64,000 nt of DNA from Magnolia sinica (lineage: Eukaryota > Streptophyta > Magnoliopsida > Magnoliales > Magnoliaceae), in the NCBI RefSeq assembly GCF_029962835.1, contig NC_080575.1, positions 62,041,493 through 62,105,492 of the forward strand, written 5' to 3'. The translations under genes were made by a program, and so were the position numbers. Below, one piece after another: positions 11,880 to 23,500 of the stretch (position 1 is its first letter; every line of letters begins with the position of its first letter). Under the pieces are notes generated by a model, which searched no databases, was not told the DNA's origin, and saw nothing but the letters and a program-made list of their open reading frames with translations.

Positions 11880-12430
11880 GACGTGGACTCAGTGTGAGTA
11901 GCCTTGTCCAAGCCAGCAAATAGATGGGCGAGTAGGGCCAACCCCCAGCTATATTGAACGGGGAAGGTGAGGTCGGCTGCGAGGAAAAGTAGCGGTTGTT
12001 AACCCGACCATTTCTATGGGAGAAAATCGTGGCCCCCAAGGTATAAAAAATGCAAGCCCGTGCCTTCTGCTCTATCCCTTCTCAGGTGGTGGGGGAGATG
12101 GGAGTGAAGGTACGATGGAGCCACTTCAGTTCAAGGTTGGTGACTCCGAACACATGGGCAGGGGGGACGACCCCCAACAAGCTCATATATGCATCAGCAT
12201 GTGGCATAACCATCTACACATCGAGTTCGGTGATCCCCCACTCCCCGAAGAAGTGGAAAGAATGAGTCTCCGCCCGCCATCATTCGATCAACAACGTTAG
12301 TAACTCCCAGTTGGACAAGACATTTGCACAGAAAGGAGAGGCCTGAAAAGGGTGTGATCGAGGAGCCTCACATACTCCTCATTCCTCTCGTCCTATCAGT
12401 CGTGCAACTTTAGCCAACTACCCCTAAACT
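11880..12430. other. GC-richer stretch, not identified
   Basis: Overlapping open frames at 12016-12300 (+) exist, but neither resembles a known family. Composition is richer in G and C than the flanks. It could be part of a decayed retroelement, but no diagnostic motif is present. Confidence 0.3.
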
Positions 12431-12439
12431 TCAGCTAGA

Positions 12440-12910
12440 CCAGCTCCGTCCCTAGGAAGGCATTTTGCCTCTCACCAGAGTCCAACCCCATGTTAAAGTA
12501 CTCGAAGACAAGCCTCTCACCAGAGTCTCACCCCATGTTGAAGTACTCGAAGACAAGCCTCTCACCGGAATCCAACCCCATGTTGAAGTACTCGAAGACA
12601 AACTGAGGAGTTGCACTGCTACTACCACTTTTGTTTTTACTATATGGCACCAATATACACCTATTAGCCTCCCTTGGCACTGGCAAATGAAATATTTAGA
12701 ATCTCCATCAACAATCATGGGCATGGAGAACCTAACCGAATATATCTCAAAGCTTCCTCTAAAGAACTAGCATTGGCCTTGTATGCATCTCCTCGACATC
12801 CAAAGCTAAGAAGGGCATGTGCAATGCCCCTGCAGCATCTGTGAGGATGACGCTCATTCCATTTTTGCCAAGATTTTTGCTTCCACATTCACGATAGATG
12901 GCACTTTAAC
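12440..12910 (-). pseudogene. possible LINE RNase H remnant
   Basis: On the minus strand, near 12860, a frame gives ILTDAAGAL, and further on VPREANR (about 12690), which resemble the start and the REANxxAD motif of LINE RNase H domains. Stops occur between them. The downstream end runs into a threefold 45-bp repeat. This is a weak call based on two short motifs. Confidence 0.35.
12468..12602 (+). repeat. 45-bp tandem repeat, three units
   Basis: Units start at 12468, 12513 and 12558 with CCTCTCACC(A/G)GA and end CTCGAAGACAA(G/A). Each is exactly 45 bp, so a reading frame is preserved through the array on both strands; the plus-strand frame repeats PLTRVQPHVKVLEDK three times with small changes. 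I do not think the frame is a real gene. Confidence 0.92.
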
Positions 12911-13400
12911 TAGGGCTTAGCACTTCCTTTAAGAGGAGAATCACCGGCCGCCTCCAATTTCTAAAGCACAAATGCCACCAAAATATCCCATGGTAGAGTT
13001 TTCTGCATGTCATTCAGCCACCAGAATTAAAAATAAGAGTTTTCTGCATACACATTAGGCTCTCTCTACCTTCTCCAACAGAAGTTCTCCCTCTCTATAT
13101 GTGGGTGGGTGGGTGCATGTATGTATGTGTGTGTGCATGCCTTTATCATTGTCATCTAAGCCTTATCCCAATTAACTAGGATCGGCTACATGAATCCCAT
13201 TCCACCATTCCACTCAATCAAGGGCCACACCTGCAGTTATACGACAGGTCATGAAGTCTTTTCTTACTATCTCAATCCACACCCTTTTAGGCCTTCAACT
13301 TGCACCAACTCACTCCTGTTGGGCATGTGTGTGTGTATGAGCCACAAATCGTGTGACTGCAGACCCATTCGTTCTTTCATATTTGATTCCCTATAAAGGG
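12911..13400. other. non-coding stretch, nothing identified
   Basis: No homology seen. A GTGGGTGGGTG / GTATGTATGTGTGTG simple-sequence tract lies at about 13099-13137. Confidence 0.5.
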
Positions 13401-13404
13401 AGCT

Positions 13405-13627
13405 GCATGGTCTTTTACTGGAGATGGAACTGGCTTACCTATCAAAAATATTGGAAAAGTGCCAAACTGCCTTAGCTATCAAAAATATTGGTCTCCCTCC
13501 CTCCTTCCCTGCATGGTCTTTACTGGAGATGTCAAAAATATTGGTAAAGTGCCAAATTGCCTTAACTATCAAAAACATTGGTCTCGCTCCCTCCCTGCCT
13601 ACCTCTATCTATCTATCTATCTATCTA
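13405..13627 (+). repeat. imperfect tandem duplication followed by TCTA microsatellite
   Basis: GCATGGTCTTTTACTGGAGATG and its variant near 13512 begin two units (about 13405-13511 and 13512-13600) that share CAAAAATATTGG, AAGTGCCAAA and ATTGGTCTC. The second unit lacks a short internal piece. A TCTA repeat (13604-13627) follows directly. Confidence 0.8.
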
Positions 13628-13989
13628 AGTTACCATCCACCCAGCAAGTAACTTCCACCTTTCATGTTCTTGTAACATCCAAGCTGTTCAATACGATGTT
13701 TGCATCATGCGGTCACCTTGTGCAAAAAATGGGTGCAGGATTACAAATGTACTCCTGCTTCATGATTATTTAGAGAACCATCACTTTCTTGGTTACCAAC
13801 CAAATCCATTCCCACACCACTTCAGGCAACCTAGGTCAGACAATGTGCATTCACAAATCATTAGCTAGACCAAAAATGAACATAAAACAAATACATAAAC
13901 TCCATCAGATCACCAGTTAGAATTTAGAAATAGCATCCAACATTGTAAAAGAGAGGCCAAACTAAAAAGTGAAGCAAGAACCATAAAAT
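13628..13989. other. non-coding stretch downstream of the host gene
   Basis: No coding signal. It lies beyond the probable 3' end of the minus-strand SET-family gene. Confidence 0.4.
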
Positions 13990-14395
13990 GAAACAGAGGT
14001 TACCTTCAAAATGATATAATGCTTCAGGGATTCATTGGGCATACCTTGTTTAAGTTTACCCTTAGAATTGAGACAGTGAATGCTGCTGTGAACTTGCTCA
14101 GCTTTGCAGGATATGACCGGATGAGGTGAGTAACCAATTCTGCAGCCAGATCACAAAGTTCCCAGATGAATAGAACAGATTATAGTTGCACAAAGCATGA
14201 AGCAAAGCAGCAACAAATTCAGGTGCGGGAGCAGGGAAGCGTCTCTTTCAAAATGTAAACAAGTATAAATAGGTAGGAAGCAGGAGTGGGAATGACATTC
14301 TGAGGCAGAAGCGGCACCTAGTGAGAAGGATCCTGCAACTAAGGAATAGATATCGTAGAGAAATGAGAGAGAGAGAGAGAGAGAGGCACTACCCT
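13990..14395 (-). other. probable 3' UTR of the SET-family gene
   Basis: The region directly follows the TAA stop (14396-14398) on the minus strand. It includes a GA microsatellite (about 14366-14384; CT in the mRNA sense). An intron-like GTATGC donor appears near 14047. The true polyadenylation site cannot be placed from sequence alone. Confidence 0.45.
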
Positions 14396-14563
14396 TTATT
14401 TCAATAGAGGTGCATAAGGAGCAGGGCAGGGAGATACAGTGTGATCAGGTAGTTGGTTTATGAATCCAACTGTAACTTGAAGACATGCATTCAGCATTTT
14501 TTTTTCTAATTTTATAAGCTGGATCGCAACTCGTTTCTTTGGGTCCAAACTGGGATCTGCCAA
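14396..14563 (-). CDS. SET-family gene exon 11 (last coding exon)
   Basis: 168 bp including the TAA stop; acceptor TGTGTCAG. Encodes LADPSLDPKKRVAIQLIKLE, KKMLNACLQVTVGF and LPDHTVSPCPAPYAPLLK. Intron 10 is 91 bp. Confidence 0.93.
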   Translation of the reverse strand: MADPSLDPKKRVAIQLIKLEKKMLNACLQVTVGFINQLPDHTVSPCPAPYAPLLK

Positions 14564-17500
14564 CTGACACACCACAAGAAGAGAAGCATCACAATGACTG
14601 CCTCAACTTAAGCAGGGTAACATGATCTGGAAAATCAAGATAATCTAACATTACCAAAGCATTATCTGTGCATGAGGTTGTAGGGTAGCCAGCAAGTCGA
14701 GCCTTGAAATAATCAGAAAGTTGATCCAGAACCGCACGTTCCATGCATGGGCTTACCTGTTAGCATGTTACAAAGCCAAGAAAACAATTCCAGAAGATCA
14801 GCAACCTCACACATGACATCGTCCAAAAATCTACTAAGCACTCTCATGAAATTCACGACTTCAGCTGTATCCTAGAAAGAATAATATGGCTCTCCATCGT
14901 AGGATGCTAGACAACACAAAACAATCATAAAATATTGAACCAAGTTCAATCAGATAATGAAAAATTGTGCAGTAGTAAAGGGCAAGCATTCAACAAGATA
15001 AGAATAATTCCATTGCCCTGATACAGCCCCATGCTATGAGACCCAAATACTTGTATACTGTCTACATATCGTGTCAAACATGACACGATACCAGTATTGG
15101 TACCAGATACTTGCAGGATATGTTTTGCCTAAATCATTGTATTAATCCATTACTTTTTGAAATCTTAGGCCCTGTTAGAAAACGCCTAAAAATGAGTTCA
15201 TCTCATTTTAATTTACAGTAATTATGAGAATTAGAGATCTTTATCTCTAAAATGACATAAACTCCTTATGTATTAAATAAGATTTTGCCTAAAAATCTTA
15301 GGCCCTGTTGAACTCATTATGTATTAAATATCAAGATAACTAAAATGACATAAACTCATTTTTAGGCATCTACCAAACAGGCCTCAACAATTTTCTGAAA
15401 AGTGTCTTAATAGATGTATGTATGTATGTATCTTTGTATGCACAGTGTTCAAAGTATCAGTATCGCTGCAAGTTTCACTGGCCGGGGATACGGAAACAAT
15501 GTCGAAATCACCGATAACCGGAAATGCGGGGAAACATGGGGAAAATGGTGGAATTTTTCAGTAAAACTTTAGGAGATGTTAAAATACACATATTTGCATA
15601 TTTAGAAATTTAAAAATATATATATAAAAAAAAAATGCATACATAATAAGTTTCCATTTAATAGGGGGCATAAAAGCATGTGTTGTCATAAGAAATCAAT
15701 CCAACCATCCCATTAGGCAAGAATTACATCTTATTTTCTCGTGGGCACATAACTCTCACAATGATCAATCATATCCGTTGGTCTACAGACTAACGTACAC
15801 CTGTAGTGTATACAACAAACTAATGTATACCTGGGTGTACACAGATTTACGTACACATGCAGAATACCATAAATGACCAGGATTAGGATTGGGATTGGGA
15901 TTAGATTTTTTAATACGGTGCTTTATCTCTTGTTATTAAAGACTCCTATTGTAAGTTATCTTGTCAGAGTATTTTCTATAAATACAAGTTTAATGTGAGG
16001 GGAAGAGTACAATACTGTCTTCTCACCTTCTTCTCCTTTCTTTTTATATTCTTCTTATTTCACATGGTATCAAAGTCTTGCTGATCCTCAGAGTATTTAA
16101 TATTCTTCTTATTAAAGACTCCTACTGTAAGTTATCTTCTCAGAGTATTTTCTATAAATACAAGTTTAATGTGAGGGGAAGAGTACAATACTGTCTTCTC
16201 ACCTTCTTCTCCTTTTTTTTTTATATTCTTCTTATTTCACATGGTATCAAAGTCTTGCTGATCCTCAGAGTATTTAATATTCTTCTTATTAATTCCTCTT
16301 TACCAAGGTATTTAAAATTGGCTATGTAACGGCCGTTATGTAATGGTAAAGGTCATAACCATTACGCGTTACGGGGTCGAAATGGCCGTTACAGAAAAAA
16401 CAGGCCAGTAAAGGCCCTGTAACGGTTTTTTCAAAAAAAAAAAAAAAGGCTGTAACGGTATCATAACGGTAACAGTGGTAGCCGTTATGGCCACTGTTAC
16501 CGTTTTGGAACACCTTGCTCTTTACTGTAGGATCTTCAAGTTCCTTCTACAACTTTGAACCTACAGACTATTTCTAATGAACCATGTAAGATGGTGAAAG
16601 AGAGGTTTTCTCCATCCCCATCATACAGATGCAACCCCAATAAATCATTGATTCATCCAGAAGAGTCTCCTCCACCAGCAGTTTCCTCTGGAAGGAGAAA
16701 CTACAGCATCTCAAGGCTGCAAATCCCACCAAAGAAGCCCCTATGTGTATCGGAATCAAGTTCCAGCAGGTTTTCCAGCCCCACATAAAAGTTGAAATCT
16801 GTCTAGGACCACGGGTTTCAATTCCAGCATTAGTTCTGGCACCAGATTTGTGTCAGGGCCTCTTCAAAACCACTGGAATCAGGCCACGCAAACCCTGCTA
16901 ATGTCGAAACTCTCCTATGGGCCTCCTATTGCTGACGGATGTCACCAGATCTGAGTTGGAAACCTACTGACATAGCTGGAAAGCCCCACCGCCTCTAATG
17001 TCACTGGAAATCCCTTATGGCCCTCCTATTGCTGCCAGAATTGTCGGGTGCGATCTCTAAGAGGTAAGACCACATCTTGTTGTCGGAGATACCTTCTGCG
17101 CCTAGTACTGCTGTCAGAACTGACAGGTATCACCTCAGCTGCCAGATCTGACAAATACCACCTCCAGGGCCTTACAGCTGCCGGAACTAGTGTGACCCCA
17201 TCCATCATCATTCCAGCCTCCCGGACCTCCATATACCATCGGATCTCTCCTTTAGACCAGCTATTGGTGCCAAATCTGATGTGTGGTCCTCCGACAAGCA
17301 CTACATCCACCCCCAGGTCCCTCTGTTGGCACTCATTTGCACCTCTAAAAAGTTTTTTTTTCCCTCTAAATGAGAGATAATAAACGTACTAAGATTTCTT
17401 CTAGACAAATGGACGGCCCTAGTCTTACAATTACTATGGTAAATGGCACAACCTATTTAGAGTGGTCGTACGCAACCCATATGTATATTGTATATTGGAG

Positions 17501-20500
17501 CACAAACAAGACAGATACATTACAGGAACCAAGAAACAACCCAATTCTGACGATCCCATGCATGATGAATGGTAAAGTGATAATTGGCTTGTGATGTCTT
17601 AGTTGCTAAATTCCATGCAACTAAACATTAGTTGTGGATAGTGGGCTCTATCTCTTGAAAACCGCTAAGGATGTATGTGATAAAGTCACCAAAATGTACT
17701 CCCACCAAGAAGACTATGTCCACCTTTATTCACTCCACACAAAGATTGACAATCTTGAATAGGGCAATGGATCCGTAGAAGAGTACTTTGCTAAGCTTAA
17801 CAAAAAATAGGACACATTGGATAACTATCAAGAAGCTATTCTAAAACTGGAAGATCTGAAAAAACAAATATGTCAACTCAGAATTTTTAAGTTTCTCGCT
17901 GATCTTCATTCGGATTTCGAACCTCAACATATACAAATTTTTGGAAGAGAATCTCTTCCTACCCTTGAATCTGTATATAACTACATACACAAAGAAGCAA
18001 GACGGTGGAATGCCTCCCATACCATCCTTCCAGAACAGTCAGCTTTGACTACAGATTCCAAAAATGCTTAGTGGTAAGGAACAAGACAAGGATACATGGA
18101 CAAAGATAGGCTCAAATGCACACACTGTGGAAAGAGATGTCTAAAGGGATATTGTTGGGTCCATCCTCATCTTCAACCAAAGAATGTCAAAACAAAGTCT
18201 TCTGCTAATGTGAGCTTTACTATAGATATCACCCAGAGTGACCACCGACCAAATGACTACGACTCGAGGGACAACACTATCAATGACCTGCAACAACAAG
18301 TGGCAACTCTCCAAGCATCCATCTCCGCTACTAACTTGTTAGGGCAATCAGGTACTTCTGCAACTACAAACCGCGTCTCTCAGATGTCCTGGATCATTGA
18401 TTCAGGGGCATATGATCACATGCAAGTTACGATTGATGGATACACTTCCCACCCCCCTATCTCTATTAATATTAAGTTGGCTGACGATTCCCATTCCATA
18501 GTCCTAGTGAAGGAAACTTTTATTCTTTCTAATTCATTGTCTATTTCTTCTATAGTTCATGCTCCCTCATTTCCATCTAATTTTCTTTCTGTAAGCTCCC
18601 TGACCAAACAACTGAATTGTTGTGTTAGTTTTTATCCGTCAAATTGTGTTATCCAGGATCTAGCAACAAAGAAGACGATTGGAGGTGGACGTGAAAATCG
18701 AGAGCTCTATCTTCTCAACTGAGAACGATCAAGTTTTGCTCATGTTTCAACTCCTAACAATCAGGTGACCCTCTGGTACGCCCGTCTAAGTCATTTATCT
18801 TTTCAACCATTATGTCACTTGTTTCCTGAAAAGTTCAATAAAAGTAATACCTTATAATGTGAAAGTTGTCAATTATCCAAGCATCATCGAACTACTTTTC
18901 CCCCGAGTAATATAAAGACATTTAATCCATTTCAACTTATTCATTTAGACATATGGTAACCTGTTCCTCTAGTTTCTGTATTTGGCTTCAATTATTTCCT
19001 ATCATTTATCAATGATTTCTCACGATATAAATGGGTTTACCTTCTAAAAAGTCAAGATGAAGTCCCATTGATTATAAAGTTGTTCCATCAAATATTTGGT
19101 TTCTACTTAATACAATACCAAGATAAAAACATTTGAATCTAACAATGCTAGAGAATATTTACATCATAAATTTAAAAAAGATTTTGTTGATCATGGTATA
19201 AAATTTCAAACCTAGTGCTCTTATGCGCCACAACAAAACGGAGTGACCAAACGTAAATTGGCACTTACTAGAGATTACCCGGTCTTTACTAATAAGCATG
19301 CCAGTACTAAAGATGCATTGGATTGATGCCATTCATCTTGCAACCTATATAATCAATCGGACTCCAACCGATGTTCTCAAAGGCAATTACAAATCTTATA
19401 ACCTCATACGTCTCTATTTAACCTACCTCCAGAAGTGTTTGGATGCACCTACTTTGTCCACATTCTTCGGCCATCTTGCACCAAGCTACAACCATACTCA
19501 ATAAAATGTGTGGTACTCAAACTCTCAAAAAGGGTAAAATGTTGTTGTCCTGTAAATAGAAAGAGATGTTTCTTTAATAATGTACCTCATTTTAACTCAT
19601 GAGACAATACTCATACTCTTGCACCTCTTCCACTTCCTGTCATAGATGATTCCCATATGGAAGAGGTACCATGCCCCAATCCAACAAAAGAAATACAAAT
19701 CTACTCTCAAAATAAGAAAATTCTTCCTCTTCCCGAACACCACTACTCTTCATCGTTAGAACCAGAATAGGAAGATCTCTCAATTACCCTTTGCAAAGGT
19801 ACTCGGTCTTGTACACACTATCCCATTGGTAATTGTCTCATATGAATATCTCTCATTCTTATCACTCATACCTTTCATCCATATCTATCCAAACCAAGAC
19901 TATAGATGCCTTGAGTGACCGTAAATGGAAAGTAGTCATGGTAGAAGAGATGTCTACCCTTGAAAAACAAAATACTTGGGAGTTAGTCACTCTTCCACCG
20001 AGCAAACATATCGTTAGATCGGGTGCAAATGATTATGGTCACACGGACCTGGATGAAGGAAAAGCAAAAATATCAGCTTGATCCAACACTTCTGTGGACC
20101 CCAAGAAGTTTTCAATGGCAGGCATTCAATTCCCACTGATTTTTTGTGTTGTGGTCCATTTCCGCTTTAGATCTGCCTCATTTTGACTCATTCCATAAAA
20201 TGATCTCACAAGATGGATGGATGATGTGGATATAACGCATATCATGGTTGGGCCCATGCAACCATGCTACATCAACACACCTCCGCCAATCTAAGCCTCT
20301 GTGGTGATTCCGCAGGATTACCATTATTTGACAGCTGGCTAATCCAATCAATAGTAAGGTGTAATTATGTGAGTTTTCCACCACATTACTATTAAGGATC
20401 CAAACAGGCCCTAAGACACCTTCAAATGGGTATAGAGAAATCAAAATGTGGAGCAATAACATCCTTCAAAAATTAAAAAGGAAAGGAAAGGAAACAGAAA

Positions 20501-23500
20501 CAGAAACGGGAAAAAGATGCATTAAGAAGAGGAAGATAGAAGCATGTTTACCCAACATAGGTTGTAACTCTCCACAACAAAGGGGAGGAAGTGAGGCACC
20601 TCTTCTTAGTTTTGATGGATAGAATTTAGGAATCTTTTACCTTTCGATGGATCTAAGTTTTCCAATTACCACAACATCAGTTTTCACTTATCATTCCCAA
20701 CTCACATGTTAAGTGACAAAGATGTCATCGGTCCATCACACAATCACAGTTCACACTACTTTCATCTAATAATCATTACCCACCATTTTCATGCCAACAT
20801 TCAGGTAACTGCCTTTTCAATGTTGTCCTCATGCACTTAAAAAAGTGTCCATACTACAAATCCTCAAAGAAAATAGATAAAGTATGTTGAAATCAAATTG
20901 GATTCAGATCACAAAACGCATCTAATACATCTAATTTATAATCTAAAATTATGGTTCTTAGAAGAGTGAAAGGCAATCCCAAACATGACCAACAAATTCT
21001 GTGAGGGAATTAGGTTCCAACTGCGGGTTAGTAGCAAGGAGGCCTTTTGGCCACGAGGGGATTAGATTCAAGGAAGCGTTTTGGCTGCAAGGGAATTAGG
21101 TTCCAATTGCAGGATGCCAGAAAGGAGGGCTTTGGGAGGGAGGGCCTTTGGTGTGATCTTCAGCCACTTGGCAGTTTGTTTGCTTCTTTGTATTGGCTAG
21201 CCCTGCTTAAAGGGTCCGGGTCTATTATAAGAGGGTATCACTCCAAAACTTGCTCTCATTAAGAACTTTACTGGGAAGAGGAGATTGAACTTTCACGTAG
21301 CTAACTTAGAATGTCGATGCAGAATGCATCATGCTCAAGAGATTTAATAGGAGTGGGGTCTGGAATTGGGTGGAGAATTCACTGTGAATAATTTTTATAC
21401 TATGCTGACAAGGGAGACATGGAGAAAGCAACCACGGCCAAAAGGCATTAATAGTTGACCACCAGCTAAGCAAACAGAAAATCATTATGAATGGTTGAAT
21501 CTTGTGCCTTAAGAATACAGAAAAAGTGGAATCACCTCATCAATCATTGCCAATTTGCACACTTGTTGTGGGCTCATTTTTGTGATGCCTAAGGTTAGGA
21601 GGTTCTGTTCTTAACAACACTGTGGACATCTACAAAGCTAGGAGGTTAGGAATTTGGAACTCCAAGTGACACATTTTATGGAACCTTTTCTTTGTTGCAA
21701 TTACAGCCACCATGGAATGAATGCAATTAGTTCAACTTTGGACAAAAAAATAGAGAATTTGAGAAAGGGTACCTGATGGCATTGCATTGTCACTTTGGGG
21801 ATTGTTTGCGAATAGTTTGCTTCAGTCAGGTGGGAGAACTTAGCTCAAGGGCAGGAGGAAGCGACTGACAATAGAAGAGGTGACCTCGGGGACTATTGAA
21901 TGGTAACCTCCCCTAGGGGAACCCAAAAACTCAATTTCGATGGCTGCACTTGAGGGACCAGTTAGGAGTGATCGGGATGGGATGGAAAGAGTTGGGAAAG
22001 CTTCTGTATGCCAGTAAGGCCATTGTGACTCAAATGAAGTGGAGGTTAGGGCCCCTTGGACGGGCTCAAAGAGCTTCTTAGGAATCATCCTGGGGTGGCG
22101 GTTATCGAGTGAGATTCCATCACTGTTACCAGGTGTGCAAGCAATTCCAAAAAAAAAAAATCAATGGAGGTTGGCGAACTGGCTGGAAGAAATCAAAGAC
22201 TTATGTGGTGGTCAAGTTCCAAATCCTCTCACATTAGAAAAAGGGAAGTTCCATTGCAAATTCCCTTGCTCGTGAAGGGGTAATAAAGTTTCATCTTGCT
22301 TTTGGGGAGAGACTGCCCTTTTCACAACAAATGCCGTGGCTGAAAAGAAAAATAGACATCTTTTGGAAGTAACTCGGGCTCTTCCTATTGGAATATTTGT
22401 TCCTAAATCTTTTTGTCAGATGCTGTTCTTACAGCCTGCTATCTAATCAATTGTCTTTCCACTAAAGTTCTTGCTGGAAATTCTACCATTCGGTATTTTT
22501 CGGACTTTTATCCAATCTCTGACATTCCTCTACGTGTCTTTGGGAGTATATGTTATGTCTATAATACTAATCCTCTTAAAAACAAATTGTCAGATAAAGT
22601 TGTCAAATGCATTTTCTTGGGACATTCGACTTCTCAAAAGGGGTATAAATGTCTTTATCCACTTACTAAAAAGTGTTGTCTCTATGGATGTTAAATTTGT
22701 GAAAGATATTGCATACTTTTCTGATAGAAAGGGCGAGACACATTTTATGGTTCTTCATGTTCCTGTTCTTGAATATGATCAGATAGTGTATGTGTCTTCT
22801 AAGCCTAACAATACTAAAAATAAGATTGTTACTAATTCTACTAAGTTAAATACTTTAAAGTATATGAACAAAGGAATATTCATAAACCAATTATTTCTCA
22901 TGACACCACGAAGCACGCTCCTTCAATTACAGGTATTGATAGTATTCTTACTCAATTGCCTATTTATGATGATCCTTACCAATGTTGTCAAATGCGATCA
23001 CATATGCACATACTATGGATCGAATCGCATATGCCATGATGGCATATGCGATCCTGGCAAGTATGTCATGGCATACTTTTATATGCAACCAATATGCGAT
23101 CGCATATTTCCTAATAATCAGAGTGGATGCAATTTTTTTATTTTTTATTTTTTCAATTTGGAGAACTTTTGCCTATAAATAGGCACTCATATCCCCTCCA
23201 TTTTCACTATTCTCTACTCCAAAGCTCTAAATCTCTTACTCTTTCTCTTACTCTAATCGCTCTACAATTACTTCAAGTATGTTTATTTTTTGTATTTTAT
23301 AAGTTGTGCTTGCTTTTTGTAAATTAAGCTGTAAGTTATAACTTGTAAGCTGTTTCAAGTTATCCATTTATCAGTAAAATTTCTTTGCTCGAAGTTTATA
23401 ATAATTAGTTCTCTTTTAATGTAGCTTGATTGTTTTGTTAAAATTTATATAATATAATATAAGTAATTAAATATATAACTTAATGAAACACTCAAACTGT

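Noticed and set aside
17048-17380. Open frame upstream of copia 1 gag
   Set aside because: No gag similarity; it lies in the leader and contains short internal repeats.
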